From contig JAWLDB010000115.1 of the NCBI GenBank assembly GCA_041686915.1, positions 1-8,568 of the forward strand: a stretch of 8,568 nucleotides of DNA, written 5' to 3'. The stretch is from JAWLDB01 sp041686915. GTDB taxonomy: Bacteria; Bacillota; UBA994; UBA5500. A program made the translations under genes and the position numbers. Below, one piece after another: positions 1 to 5,938 of the stretch. The notes under the pieces were generated by a model. That model ran no database searches. It saw nothing but the letters and a program-made list of their open reading frames with translations, and was not told the DNA's origin. The stretch's first letter is position 1; every line of letters begins with the position of its first letter.

Positions 1-24
1 ACCATAACTGCAGAGTTTCCGACT

Positions 25-54
25 AAAGGCTGAGCCGCAAGGTTCAGCCTTTTT
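25..54 (+). terminator. Intrinsic terminator of a gene upstream of the window
   Basis: Bases 25-36 pair with 41-52 to form a 12-bp stem with one G-U pair, capped by a GCAA (GNRA-type) tetraloop at 37-40. The T-rich 3' arm runs into five Ts at 50-54. This is a textbook rho-independent terminator for plus-strand transcription. It implies that a plus-strand gene or RNA ends just left of base 1, and that the ABC operon to the right starts its own transcript. Confidence 0.85.
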
Positions 55-116
55 ACTTACCCAAAGTTCAGCCCTTTGGCCGATTTGCCTCGAGGTAATC
101 CTTGTTAAGATGTAAA

Positions 117-239
117 TGGCTAAGGAATGCGGCGCTCGGGCGCCGGGCTGATGAATGGGGACACTCCGCTAAGGAATGGGGACACTCCTCTGCAATGAAG
201 CTGTATTTGGTGGCTGAGGAATGCGGCGCGCGGGCGCCG
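117..239. repeat. Interleaved direct-repeat block with GC-rich hairpins
   Basis: An 11-base unit close to GCTAAGGAATG occurs four times, at 119-129, 147-157, 168-178 and 213-223. The first and last copies continue into a GC-rich hairpin: CGGCGC/GCGCCG arms at 130-135/140-145 and 224-229/234-239, with 4-base loops. The two middle copies continue into GGGACACTCC. As a result 117-145 and 211-239 match at 27 of 29 positions, and 153-167 and 174-188 are an identical 15-mer (GAATGGGGACACTCC). The order is hairpin, box, box, hairpin. No open reading frame is credible here. It resembles a small non-autonomous repeat such as a REP-like or MITE-like element; that identity is inference. Confidence 0.7.
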
Positions 240-280
240 TCCCATATGCCTTCGGCCCTGTAGAAGTCGGTCTCAGCATA

Positions 281-335
281 CCGGGGGAGTCCAACGCTTG
301 ATCGGCGATGCCCCCGACCGGGCTGACGTGGACTC
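281..335 (+). promoter_or_regulatory. Possible structured leader with competing hairpins
   Basis: Upstream of the ABC operon, CGGGGG (282-287) can pair with CCCCCG (311-316), while GAGTCCA (287-293) can pair with TGGACTC (329-335). The two pairings share base 287 and interleave, so a transcript could switch between them or form a pseudoknot. No known riboswitch class was recognised, and there is no U-run that would make either hairpin a terminator. A weak promoter candidate (TTGCCT 85-90, TAAGAT 106-111, only 15 bases apart) would place this region in the 5' leader. Any regulatory role is inference. Confidence 0.25.
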
Positions 336-346
336 TGGCAGCGTAG

Positions 347-367
347 GGCACGGGTTCAACCCGTACC
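347..367. promoter_or_regulatory. Dyad upstream of the ABC exporter operon, possible operator
   Basis: ACGGGT (350-355) and ACCCGT (359-364) form a perfect 6-bp inverted repeat around TCA. After one mismatch the symmetry continues for two more pairs (347-348 with 366-367). It lies 56 bases before the ATPase start. Small multidrug-type ABC operons are often controlled by a repressor binding such a dyad, but no regulator gene is present in the window and the site is unproven. It superficially resembles a tRNA T-arm (GGTTCAACCC), but no cloverleaf can be built around it. Confidence 0.3.
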
Positions 368-422
368 GCATAACCCAAGAGTACGACCTTACCTACATAA
401 TAAACGTGGAGGTGGCTTTTCA

Positions 423-1358
423 ATGACTATGATAGAAGTAAAGAACCTGGAGAAATCCTTTGGTGCGCGTAAGGCAGTAGATGGTGTGAGTTTCGAAGTC
501 AAAGCAGGAGAGGTTTTCGGATTGCTAGGGCCGAATGGGGCCGGCAAATCCACAACCCTGTCCTTGATCACCGGGTTGCTGAAGCCCGATAGCGGCCGCG
601 TTAGCATCGGCGCTATCGACATGGGCAAAGAGCCCATTAAGGCCAAGGGCCTGATAGGTGTAGTGCCACAGGAACCAGCTATCTATCCGCAGCTCTCGGC
701 CAGGGCAAACCTGCGCTTCTGGGGGGAAATGCAAGGGTTGGTATCACAGGAGTTGAGCGTCGCGGTCGAACGCGCGCTGAAGGTCGCTGGTCTGGAAGAC
801 CGTGCTAACGACCGGGCTGGAAAATACTCCGGTGGTATGAAGCGCCGTCTGAATATAGCGGCCGGTCTGGTGCATAACCCTCAGATTTTGATCATGGATG
901 AGCCAACAGTTGGTGTTGACCCACAGTCTCGCCGTCACATCCTGGATGCAGTCAAGGAGCTGAAGGAAAACGGCATGACCGTGATCTACACCAGCCACTA
1001 CGTCGAGGAAGTAGAGTATCTCTGCGACCGTGTAGCCATCATGGACCACGGCAAGATATTGGCAGAAGGCACTACAGCTGAACTGCTTAGCCAAGCCGGC
1101 GAGTTTCAGGAGCTGTCCATCAGCCTGAGCAATCCGGAGAAGTTAATTGCTGGGCGGGTGGTATCCTTGCCGGGGGTAGAGGATGCATTAGTGGTCGGCA
1201 ACGCACTCAGAGTTCTTACAGTCAATGCCGAGCAAGTGCTGCCCCTCGTGTTTGAAACACTGGTGCAGCAAGGCCTGCAAGTCACCGAGATTAAGATCAG
1301 TAAGCCGAACCTGGAGAGCTTGTTCCTAAAGCTCACCGGCCGCGCATTAAGAGACTAG
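423..1358 (+). CDS. ABC-2 type exporter, ATP-binding subunit
   Basis: A 311-residue cytoplasmic ATPase that would power the membrane protein encoded directly downstream. All nucleotide-binding motifs are intact: Walker A GPNGAGKST (36-44), Q-loop Q83 in VPQEPAIYP, signature YSGGMKRRL (135-143), Walker B LIMDEP (156-161) and switch histidine H192. After the ATPase core there is a roughly 90-residue C-terminal extension ending in PNLESLFLKLTGRALRD. This ending is typical of the DrrA/CcmA-like group that exports drugs, peptides or polymers. The ATG at 423 is preceded by GGAGGT (408-413) with a 9-base gap; an ATG at 429 is too far from that site. The gene lies 13 bases before the permease, so the two form an operon. 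The substrate cannot be told from sequence; drug or antibiotic efflux is the usual guess for this group. Confidence 0.95.
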   Translation: MTMIEVKNLEKSFGARKAVDGVSFEVKAGEVFGLLGPNGAGKSTTLSLITGLLKPDSGRVSIGAIDMGKEPIKAKGLIGVVPQEPAIYPQLSARANLRFWGEMQGLVSQELSVAVERALKVAGLEDRANDRAGKYSGGMKRRLNIAAGLVHNPQILIMDEPTVGVDPQSRRHILDAVKELKENGMTVIYTSHYVEEVEYLCDRVAIMDHGKILAEGTTAELLSQAGEFQELSISLSNPEKLIAGRVVSLPGVEDALVVGNALRVLTVNAEQVLPLVFETLVQQGLQVTEIKISKPNLESLFLKLTGRALRD

Positions 1359-1371
1359 GAGGGTGTTAACC

Positions 1372-2094
1372 ATGAAGAAATCTTTCGCTATTGCTCGCGT
1401 CGGCTTCCGTCAGATGATAGCCGACCCTATGTATATCGTGTTCACGCTGCTAATGCCCATGATGATGACCTGGGCCATGAGCTTCCTGCCCAAGGTTGAC
1501 GGGGTCTACGAGATGGCATCCCTGGGTGTACTGGTTATGTTCGTGGCGCTCAACCTGATCACTTCTGCCAGTGCCATCATCGAAGAGCGGCAGACTGGTA
1601 CCTGGCAGCGCATCCTGACCAGCCCTATTCAGTATGGTGCCATCATGGGCGGATACTTCATCAAGTTGTTCGTTGTCGCCTGGGTGCAGTCCTTGATTCT
1701 ACTGCTTTCCGGCAAGTTCATCTTCGGGGCACCGTGGAACACCGGTTATGTTGAACTGGTAGTAGTCCTGACAGTCTACATCTTCGCTATGACCGGTCTT
1801 GGTCTGTTCCTCGCCAGCATACTGAAGACGCAACCGCAGGTGCAGGCGGTCGCCACCGGCATTGTCATGGCCGGAACCATGCTCGGCGGAGTGTTCTTCC
1901 CGATAGAGAACCCCTCTGGCATCCTCAAACTGATTGCCAATGTATCTCCCCAGAGCTGGGCGGCTCACGCCCTCCGCGATGTTCTGACGCAAGGTGTGGA
2001 GATCGCGTCCCTCGTCACTCCGCTCCTCTGGATGGGCGCATTCGGAGCAGTAATGCTGGCTGCTGGGACCTGGCGCATCAAGCTGGAAGGGTAG
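1372..2094 (+). CDS. ABC-2 type exporter, membrane permease subunit
   Basis: A 240-residue integral membrane protein, partner of the ATPase just upstream. About six hydrophobic segments are visible, roughly at residues 20-38, 48-70, 92-113, 127-150, 157-177 and 210-231. The first cytoplasmic loop carries the ABC-2 family motif IIEERQTGTWQRILTSPI (69-86). The later GGVFFPIENPSGILKLI followed by a P-x-x-W element (about 172-196) matches the conserved fifth-segment region of this family. No large extracellular domain is present, as in compact drug or polysaccharide exporters. The ATG at 1372 follows AGGAGG (1357-1362) by 9 bases. The in-frame GTG at 1363 directly abuts that site and is rejected as the start. 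The ribosome-binding site overlaps the ATPase stop codon, consistent with translational coupling. Confidence 0.93.
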   Translation: MKKSFAIARVGFRQMIADPMYIVFTLLMPMMMTWAMSFLPKVDGVYEMASLGVLVMFVALNLITSASAIIEERQTGTWQRILTSPIQYGAIMGGYFIKLFVVAWVQSLILLLSGKFIFGAPWNTGYVELVVVLTVYIFAMTGLGLFLASILKTQPQVQAVATGIVMAGTMLGGVFFPIENPSGILKLIANVSPQSWAAHALRDVLTQGVEIASLVTPLLWMGAFGAVMLAAGTWRIKLEG

Positions 2095-2115
2095 AGTATA
2101 TCAAGCGGAACCTCC

Positions 2116-2145
2116 CGTAGCCCCACGGCATGCCGTGGGGCTACG
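2116..2145. repeat. 30-bp perfect palindrome after the ABC operon
   Basis: The 15-base arm at 2116-2130 is the exact reverse complement of 2131-2145, centred on GCATGC with no spacer. It lies 21 bases after the permease stop. In RNA it would fold into a very stable GC-rich hairpin with a 4-base loop, but the following sequence (GCGGCGCGG) has no U-run, so it is not a canonical intrinsic terminator. A smaller hairpin, GCGGC (2145-2149) with GCCGC (2156-2160), follows at once. It could stabilise the 3' end of the mRNA, act as a U-less or factor-dependent terminator, or be a protein-binding or REP-like site. Confidence 0.75.
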
Positions 2146-2178
2146 CGGCGCGGTGGCCGCTCCGTAATTGCTATCAAG

Positions 2179-2208
2179 TTGACCACTGAAGCATCCTATT
2201 GGTATACT
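2179..2208 (+). promoter_or_regulatory. Sigma-A-type promoter for the CNNM-family gene
   Basis: TTGACC at 2179-2184 and TATACT at 2203-2208 each match their consensus at five of six positions and are separated by 18 bases. Transcription would begin near 2214-2216. This leaves only about 12 untranslated bases before the ATG at 2227, but about 30 before the GTG at 2245, which bears on the start choice for the gene. Confidence 0.7.
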
Positions 2209-2244
2209 TCGCATTGCATAGAGTAGATGGGAGTGTTTTCCTTA

Positions 2245-3546
2245 GTGGAATACTTGAATGAGATATTAATAATCCTCGTGCTGGTTAGTCTTAATGCCTT
2301 CTTTGCAGCAGCAGAAATCGCTATCCTCTCGGTCAAGGACGTAAGGATACGACAGCTCGCTGAGAATGGTGACAAGGGCGCCCTGGCCGTGCAGCGGTTA
2401 ACGGAAGACTCAAGCCGCATGCTGGCCACCATCCAGATCGGCATCACTTTGGCCGGCTTCCTGGCCAGTGCGTCGGCAGCTGTTGGCTTGTCAAGTGCTG
2501 TTGGGGACTGGTTGGTATCTTTGCCGATCCCCGGGATAGCGGGGGTTGGGCACTCAATGGCTGTCTTCCTGGTCACCCTGGTCCTCTCTTACTTTACGCT
2601 TGTGCTGGGAGAATTGGCGCCGAAACGCATGGCACTGCAAAAGGCAGAAGCAATTGCGTTGCGGGTAGCACGGCCAGTCGAGTTGATAGCCCGGTCAGCT
2701 GGTCCGGTTACCAGGTTCCTAACTTTCTCGACCAATCTGGTGGTTCGGCTCTTGGGCGGCAATCCGTATGACAAAGAGGATGAAGTGACAGAGGAAGAGA
2801 TAAAAGCCTTTGTGGCTGAACACGGATCGCTGCCGGAAGATGAGAAAGACATGATTCATAGCGTCTTCCAGTTCGGCGACAGTACGCTATCTAATGCCAT
2901 GGTTCCCCGCCTGGACATTGTGGCAGTAAAGGTGGAAGGCACGGTGGCGGAGGCAATCAGCGTCATCCGTGAAACCGGGTATTCCCGGTTACCGGTCTAC
3001 GCTGACTCGCTCGATGATATTGTCGGCGTGGCCAACTTGAAAGATTTGCTGCACCTGGTGCTGGCGGGCAAGATGGATAGCCCGCTCAGTAAAGTCATCC
3101 GCAAACCGCTGTACGTCCCGGAACAGAAGCGGGCTATCGACCTTTTCCACGAGATGCAGACTACGCGTATCCATATGGCTGTGGTGTTGGATGAATACGG
3201 TGGTACAGCCGGCATTGTCACCATGGAAGACCTGGTGGAGATGGTGGTTGGTGACATCCGCGATGAGCACGATAGCGACGAATTGGATGATATCGTCATT
3301 GTGAGCGAGGATGAGGCCTGTGTGCTGGGTCACGTTAACGTCACTGACATTAATGAAGAGATGAACTGGCGTCTGCCTGAGGATGAAGACTATGATACGA
3401 TTGGTGGATTGGTATCCTATCACCTGGGCCGCATCCCGGCGATCGGCGATGTTGTTGAGGTGGCAGGCATCAATATCGTGGTCGAGCAGATGGACCGGCG
3501 GCGGGTGCAGCGACTGCATTTGAGCCGGGTGCCGGAAAATAGTTGA
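2245..3546 (+). CDS. CNNM/CorC (hemolysin-family) membrane protein with DUF21, two CBS and CorC_HlyC domains
   Basis: A membrane protein of 433 residues from this start, or 439 from an in-frame ATG at 2227; residue numbers below use the longer form. The N-terminal DUF21 membrane domain has hydrophobic segments at about 12-35, 66-90 and 110-130, with the family motif GELAPK at 128-133. Paired CBS domains follow (about 225-345, with MVPRLDIVAV and VVLDEYGGTAGIVTMEDL). A C-terminal CorC_HlyC domain ends the protein (about 355-435, DYDTIGGLVSYHLGRIP). The family is known for Mg2+/Co2+ resistance and probable Mg2+ export (bacterial CorC, MpfA, eukaryotic CNNM); despite the name, lysis is not expected. 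GTG 2245 is preferred because GGGAG (2229-2233) precedes it, whereas ATG 2227 has no such site and lies very near the predicted transcript start. Adenine-nucleotide control through the CBS pair is plausible from the family. Confidence 0.93.
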   Translation: MEYLNEILIILVLVSLNAFFAAAEIAILSVKDVRIRQLAENGDKGALAVQRLTEDSSRMLATIQIGITLAGFLASASAAVGLSSAVGDWLVSLPIPGIAGVGHSMAVFLVTLVLSYFTLVLGELAPKRMALQKAEAIALRVARPVELIARSAGPVTRFLTFSTNLVVRLLGGNPYDKEDEVTEEEIKAFVAEHGSLPEDEKDMIHSVFQFGDSTLSNAMVPRLDIVAVKVEGTVAEAISVIRETGYSRLPVYADSLDDIVGVANLKDLLHLVLAGKMDSPLSKVIRKPLYVPEQKRAIDLFHEMQTTRIHMAVVLDEYGGTAGIVTMEDLVEMVVGDIRDEHDSDELDDIVIVSEDEACVLGHVNVTDINEEMNWRLPEDEDYDTIGGLVSYHLGRIPAIGDVVEVAGINIVVEQMDRRRVQRLHLSRVPENS

Positions 3547-3557
3547 TTCAATGGTTT

Positions 3558-3585
3558 CTACGGTTTTCACCCGCCGTACTATACT
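3558..3585 (+). promoter_or_regulatory. Possible promoter for the YwbE-family gene
   Basis: TATACT at 3580-3585 is identical to the -10 box of the preceding gene's promoter. No good -35 box lies 16-18 bases upstream; the region reads TTCTAC or similar. A transcript from here would start near 3592 and leave a leader of about 34 bases before the GTG at 3626. Read-through from the CNNM gene, which has no terminator of its own, is the alternative. Confidence 0.35.
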
Positions 3586-3625
3586 TCCGCTGTGCGTGGA
3601 ACACTGTCATACAGAGGTGATTGCA

Positions 3626-3847
3626 GTGGAAGACATGCAGCAAGAAAAAATTAGGCCAGGCCTGCTGGTGGAAGTGGTGCTCGACGAGGATCAGGGTACA
3701 GGGAAGCTGACACCTGGCATGGTGCAAGAGGTGCTAAGCAGTACGGAAGCAGAGCCGATTGGCGCAGAGGTCAGGCTAGTCAGTGGGAAGGTTGGCACGG
3801 TACAGAAGGTTGTGTCAGTGTATCCGTATACTGCATGGGAAGTGTGA
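3626..3847 (+). CDS. ywbE: YwbE-family small protein (DUF2196)
   Basis: A 73-residue soluble protein matching the Bacillus YwbE family as I recall it. The conserved pattern is visible: IRPGLLVEVVLDEDQGTGKLT near the N-terminus, then the element EVRLVSGKVGTVQKVVS near the C-terminus. The family is about 60-70 residues long and its biochemical role is not established; the KOW-like beta-rich composition suggests a small barrel fold, which is inference. GTG 3626 is chosen because AGGTGA (3615-3620) lies 5 bases upstream. A longer reading frame open from 3551 would add 25 residues with no ribosome-binding site and no family resemblance. An ATG at 3635 is a less likely start. The gene lies 79 bases after the CNNM gene and ends directly before a strong terminator. 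Confidence 0.82.
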   Translation: MEDMQQEKIRPGLLVEVVLDEDQGTGKLTPGMVQEVLSSTEAEPIGAEVRLVSGKVGTVQKVVSVYPYTAWEV

Positions 3848-3849
3848 AG

Positions 3850-3884
3850 CAGATTGGGGATTTTCCCCGGTCTGTTTCTTTTTT
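3850..3884 (+). terminator. Strong intrinsic terminator after the YwbE-family gene
   Basis: Bases 3850-3860 pair with 3864-3874 in an 11-bp stem containing two U-G pairs and a GGGG/CCCC core, with a three-base loop. Nine Ts interrupted by one C follow at 3875-3884. It begins two bases after the stop codon and should cleanly separate the CNNM/YwbE unit from the acetyltransferase operon. Confidence 0.92.
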
Positions 3885-3914
3885 CTCCTAGACCTATCCT
3901 TTACCTGGAACAAG

Positions 3915-3935
3915 TATAGTGGGGCATGATACGAT
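3915..3935 (+). promoter_or_regulatory. Candidate promoter elements of the four-gene operon
   Basis: After the strong terminator, the operon starting at 3969 needs its own promoter. Two -10 candidates are visible: TATAGT (3915-3920), and an extended -10 reading TGATACGAT (3927-3935). Neither has a convincing -35 box at the usual distance, so the exact promoter cannot be decided by eye. Confidence 0.25.
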
Positions 3936-3968
3936 GCATGTAGAAAATGGTAACGGGAGGATGGCTTG

Positions 3969-4817
3969 ATGGATATACGGGTGATGCGCGACACTGATCA
4001 ACCACAAGTGCATGATCTGCTGCAGAAGTGCGAGCAACTTAAGATAGATGAAGCGAAGGAGTTGGTGCAGAAGGGGCAGCGCTTTGTTGCCTATGCAGAC
4101 GGAAAGGTAGTGGGTTTTTCCCGGCTATCATCCGGTTCAGCTGGCTCATATTCCTATTGGGCCTTCGTTGACCCGGTCTGTCGCAGGCAAGGGGTGGGCA
4201 GTGCCCTTTGGCAGAGGCTGCTATCAGAAATACCCCCTGAGGCTGCTCAAGTCTCCTGCAGTTGCTTGGATTCACAGAAGGAAACCTTGGCGTTTCTTAG
4301 AAAGCTTGGGTTTGAGCCCTGGTTCGGTCTCGAGCTCATGCATTATTCAGGGCCGACCTTCCTGGATCCGCAGCTTAGTGTTCGCCCCTACGAGGATCGG
4401 GACTATCTTGACCATCTGCGCCTGATTAACGAGGGCTTCTACCCAATGCGGCAGGCAAATGATATCAAGCCGTATCAGATATATCCTAGCGAGGCGCACA
4501 ATGACGAGCAGGTCCGGCAACGAGTCCTAAATGCAGAACATGAAGAGTTGATGTTCTTCGATGGTCAGCAATTGGTCGGTCTGGCTGAGCTAGTCGAGGG
4601 TGAGATAGATACCGTAACAGTGGCTGAAGAGCTACGGGGAAAAGGTTATGGACGCCAGATTATGGCGTATTGCATCAATCTGCTGTTATCACGTGGCTAT
4701 GATCCGGTTACTCTGCACGTGGTGAGTTGGAACAGCGCGACGCGCAACCTGTATGAGAGTATGGGTTTTCGCTTTATTGAGAAGCGTCAGATGATGCGAA
4801 GGCGGTGGGGTGCATAA
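3969..4817 (+). CDS. Tandem GNAT-fold acetyltransferase
   Basis: A 282-residue soluble protein made of two GNAT domains. The N-terminal domain (about 1-130) has the acetyl-CoA loop R72-R-Q-G-V-G77 after YWAFVDPVC, then LAFLRKLGFEPW. The C-terminal domain (about 136-280) opens with LSVRPYEDRDY and has the loop R223-G-K-G-Y-G228, followed by VSWNSATRNLYESMGF (252-267). Both cofactor loops fit the R/Q-x-x-G-x-G/A pattern, so both halves may bind acetyl-CoA; in many two-domain GNATs only one half is catalytic. The substrate is unknown. ATG 3969 is preceded by GGGAGG (3955-3960) with an 8-base gap; a competing ATG at 3961 stops after two codons, and the TTG at 3966 is disfavoured. It is the first gene of the operon, 30 bases before the next. 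Confidence 0.9.
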   Translation: MDIRVMRDTDQPQVHDLLQKCEQLKIDEAKELVQKGQRFVAYADGKVVGFSRLSSGSAGSYSYWAFVDPVCRRQGVGSALWQRLLSEIPPEAAQVSCSCLDSQKETLAFLRKLGFEPWFGLELMHYSGPTFLDPQLSVRPYEDRDYLDHLRLINEGFYPMRQANDIKPYQIYPSEAHNDEQVRQRVLNAEHEELMFFDGQQLVGLAELVEGEIDTVTVAEELRGKGYGRQIMAYCINLLLSRGYDPVTLHVVSWNSATRNLYESMGFRFIEKRQMMRRRWGA

Positions 4818-4847
4818 TGCCAGCATAGATGAAGGGAGGGATGCACG

Positions 4848-5291
4848 ATGATAGACTTCGCCAAACACTGCCCCACCTGTGGTGCAACGTTGGGTGACGC
4901 AGATACCTGCGAGGACCTGTTCAGTAGGACGCAAGCTAAGGAGTTTTCGGACACGGACTACTGGCCGGTTCACCACTTGAGTGTTCCCTGCTACAAGATT
5001 CAGCATAATGGATATTCACGAGAGGGTTTCTGGCTGGTGCGAGCTCTGTTAGAGCGCTTTACGCAGGGCTTGGATCCGCAAGAGTTCCTAAGCGGCGAGA
5101 GGCATGGTTTAGGCAGTCGCACTCGTAACTTCAGCCTCGTTAAAGGCGAGAAGCTGACTGAACTGGATGACGTTAAGTGGTCGTTTTTGGTGAGTGACGT
5201 ACGCCTTGATACTGCCGAGCACTACTGCCGTGATGTCCGGCAATGGGCTGAAGCAGTGCTTCGAGATACCGCACATCTAAGGCAGCAATAG
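4848..5291 (+). CDS. DUF5946-like Cys/His protein of unknown function
   Basis: A 147-residue soluble protein. The N-terminus carries a CxxC pair (C8-P-T-C11) and a further C21. The segment YWPVHHLSVPCYKIQH follows at 38-53, with H42, H43, C48 and H53. This combination, a short zinc-ribbon-like start followed by a Y-x-x-V-H-H/R-L-x-V motif, matches my memory of DUF5946, for which no function is established. Metal binding by the Cys/His set is a reasonable inference. The rest is helical, with WSFLVSDVRLDTAEHYCRDVRQWAEAVL near the end. ATG 4848 follows AGGGAGGG (4833-4840) by 7 bases. It is 30 bases after the tandem-GNAT gene and 17 before the next gene, so it is co-transcribed. Confidence 0.8.
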   Translation: MIDFAKHCPTCGATLGDADTCEDLFSRTQAKEFSDTDYWPVHHLSVPCYKIQHNGYSREGFWLVRALLERFTQGLDPQEFLSGERHGLGSRTRNFSLVKGEKLTELDDVKWSFLVSDVRLDTAEHYCRDVRQWAEAVLRDTAHLRQQ

Positions 5292-5308
5292 GAAGGGAGT
5301 TAGTATTT

Positions 5309-5938
5309 ATGAACATGGACAAGCTCAAAGAAGCGCAGGCTAGGTTTATGCTGCAATACCCCGGAGGCTTCTCGCATCCAGAGATGCTGGCAATCGCCAA
5401 GAAGCACAAGGTGGAGAAAATGAACCGGATGGCGCAGGATAGCTTCGGGATAGAGCAGTTTGCCGACCCGGATAAGATTGCGCGCTCGTTCTGCGAGATC
5501 ATCAAGCAATCGTCCTTGGTCTCTGTTTTCGAGAAGGTAAGGTTTCGGGAAGCTGCCGAGACGTTTACCACCCATCAGAATGAGCGTCTGGCTCAGGGGC
5601 TGCGGGAGTTCCTGCATGGTGGTCAGGAGGCTGGGTTTCAGCAGTTAGTTGAGCTGCTTGACGAATACAAGCTAGCCAAGTGGCCACTCTTGACCGTATG
5701 CCCTACGTATTTCCGTCCTGACTACGAGGCCTTCGTCAAGCCGACTACCGCCAAGCGGGTCGTCGAGTATTTCGAGCTGCAAGGCCTGAAGTACAGCTCC
5801 AAACCGAACTTCGCCTTTTACAAGGCTTATCGGGAGCACATCAACCTGATGAAGCAGCAAATAGACATATCACTTCAGGACGGCAACGCTGCCTTCTGTG
5901 GATTTCTGATGATGGCGATCGAGGATGCGGAAGCGTGA
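5309..5938 (+). CDS. Conserved-looking protein of unknown function (209 residues)
   Basis: I do not recognise a named domain. The protein is soluble, with no signal peptide or membrane segment. It is rich in charged and aromatic residues and probably mostly helical. Visible landmarks are QYPGGFSHPEM (16-26) near the N-terminus, KKHKVEKMNRM (31-41), and the segment KWPLLTVCPTYFRPDYEAFVK (124-144), which has the proline and aromatic pattern of a conserved core. KPNFAFYKAYREHIN (165-179) follows. Coding potential is well supported: ATG 5309 has GGAAGGGAG (5291-5299) 9 bases upstream, the frame is long, and the stop overlaps the next start by 4 bases. Sitting between a DUF5946-like gene and an acetyltransferase suggests a shared role, but none can be named. 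Confidence 0.88.
   Translation: MNMDKLKEAQARFMLQYPGGFSHPEMLAIAKKHKVEKMNRMAQDSFGIEQFADPDKIARSFCEIIKQSSLVSVFEKVRFREAAETFTTHQNERLAQGLREFLHGGQEAGFQQLVELLDEYKLAKWPLLTVCPTYFRPDYEAFVKPTTAKRVVEYFELQGLKYSSKPNFAFYKAYREHINLMKQQIDISLQDGNAAFCGFLMMAIEDAEA

Noticed and set aside
61..79. CCAAAG/CTTTGG inverted repeat right after the left terminator.
   Set aside because: Only six pairs with a 7-base loop and no U-run; too weak to call a second terminator.
341..370. tRNA T-arm-like string GGTTCAACCC.
   Set aside because: No acceptor, D or anticodon arms can be assembled around it, and the 5-bp T-stem does not pair in the correct register.
169..423. An 84-codon open frame on the minus strand over the left intergenic region.
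   Set aside because: It runs through the repeat block and leader, has no ribosome-binding site, and its product is proline-rich low-information sequence. It is most likely a chance frame, though it could be a remnant linked to the repeat element.
2245..3546. The traditional 'hemolysin' label for the CNNM-family protein.
   Set aside because: The DUF21-CBS-CorC_HlyC architecture points to divalent-cation handling; nothing in the protein suggests a pore-forming toxin.
2989..3570. Long 193-codon minus-strand frame inside the CNNM gene.
   Set aside because: Antisense shadow of a clearly conserved gene; its histidine-rich product arises from the complementary codons.
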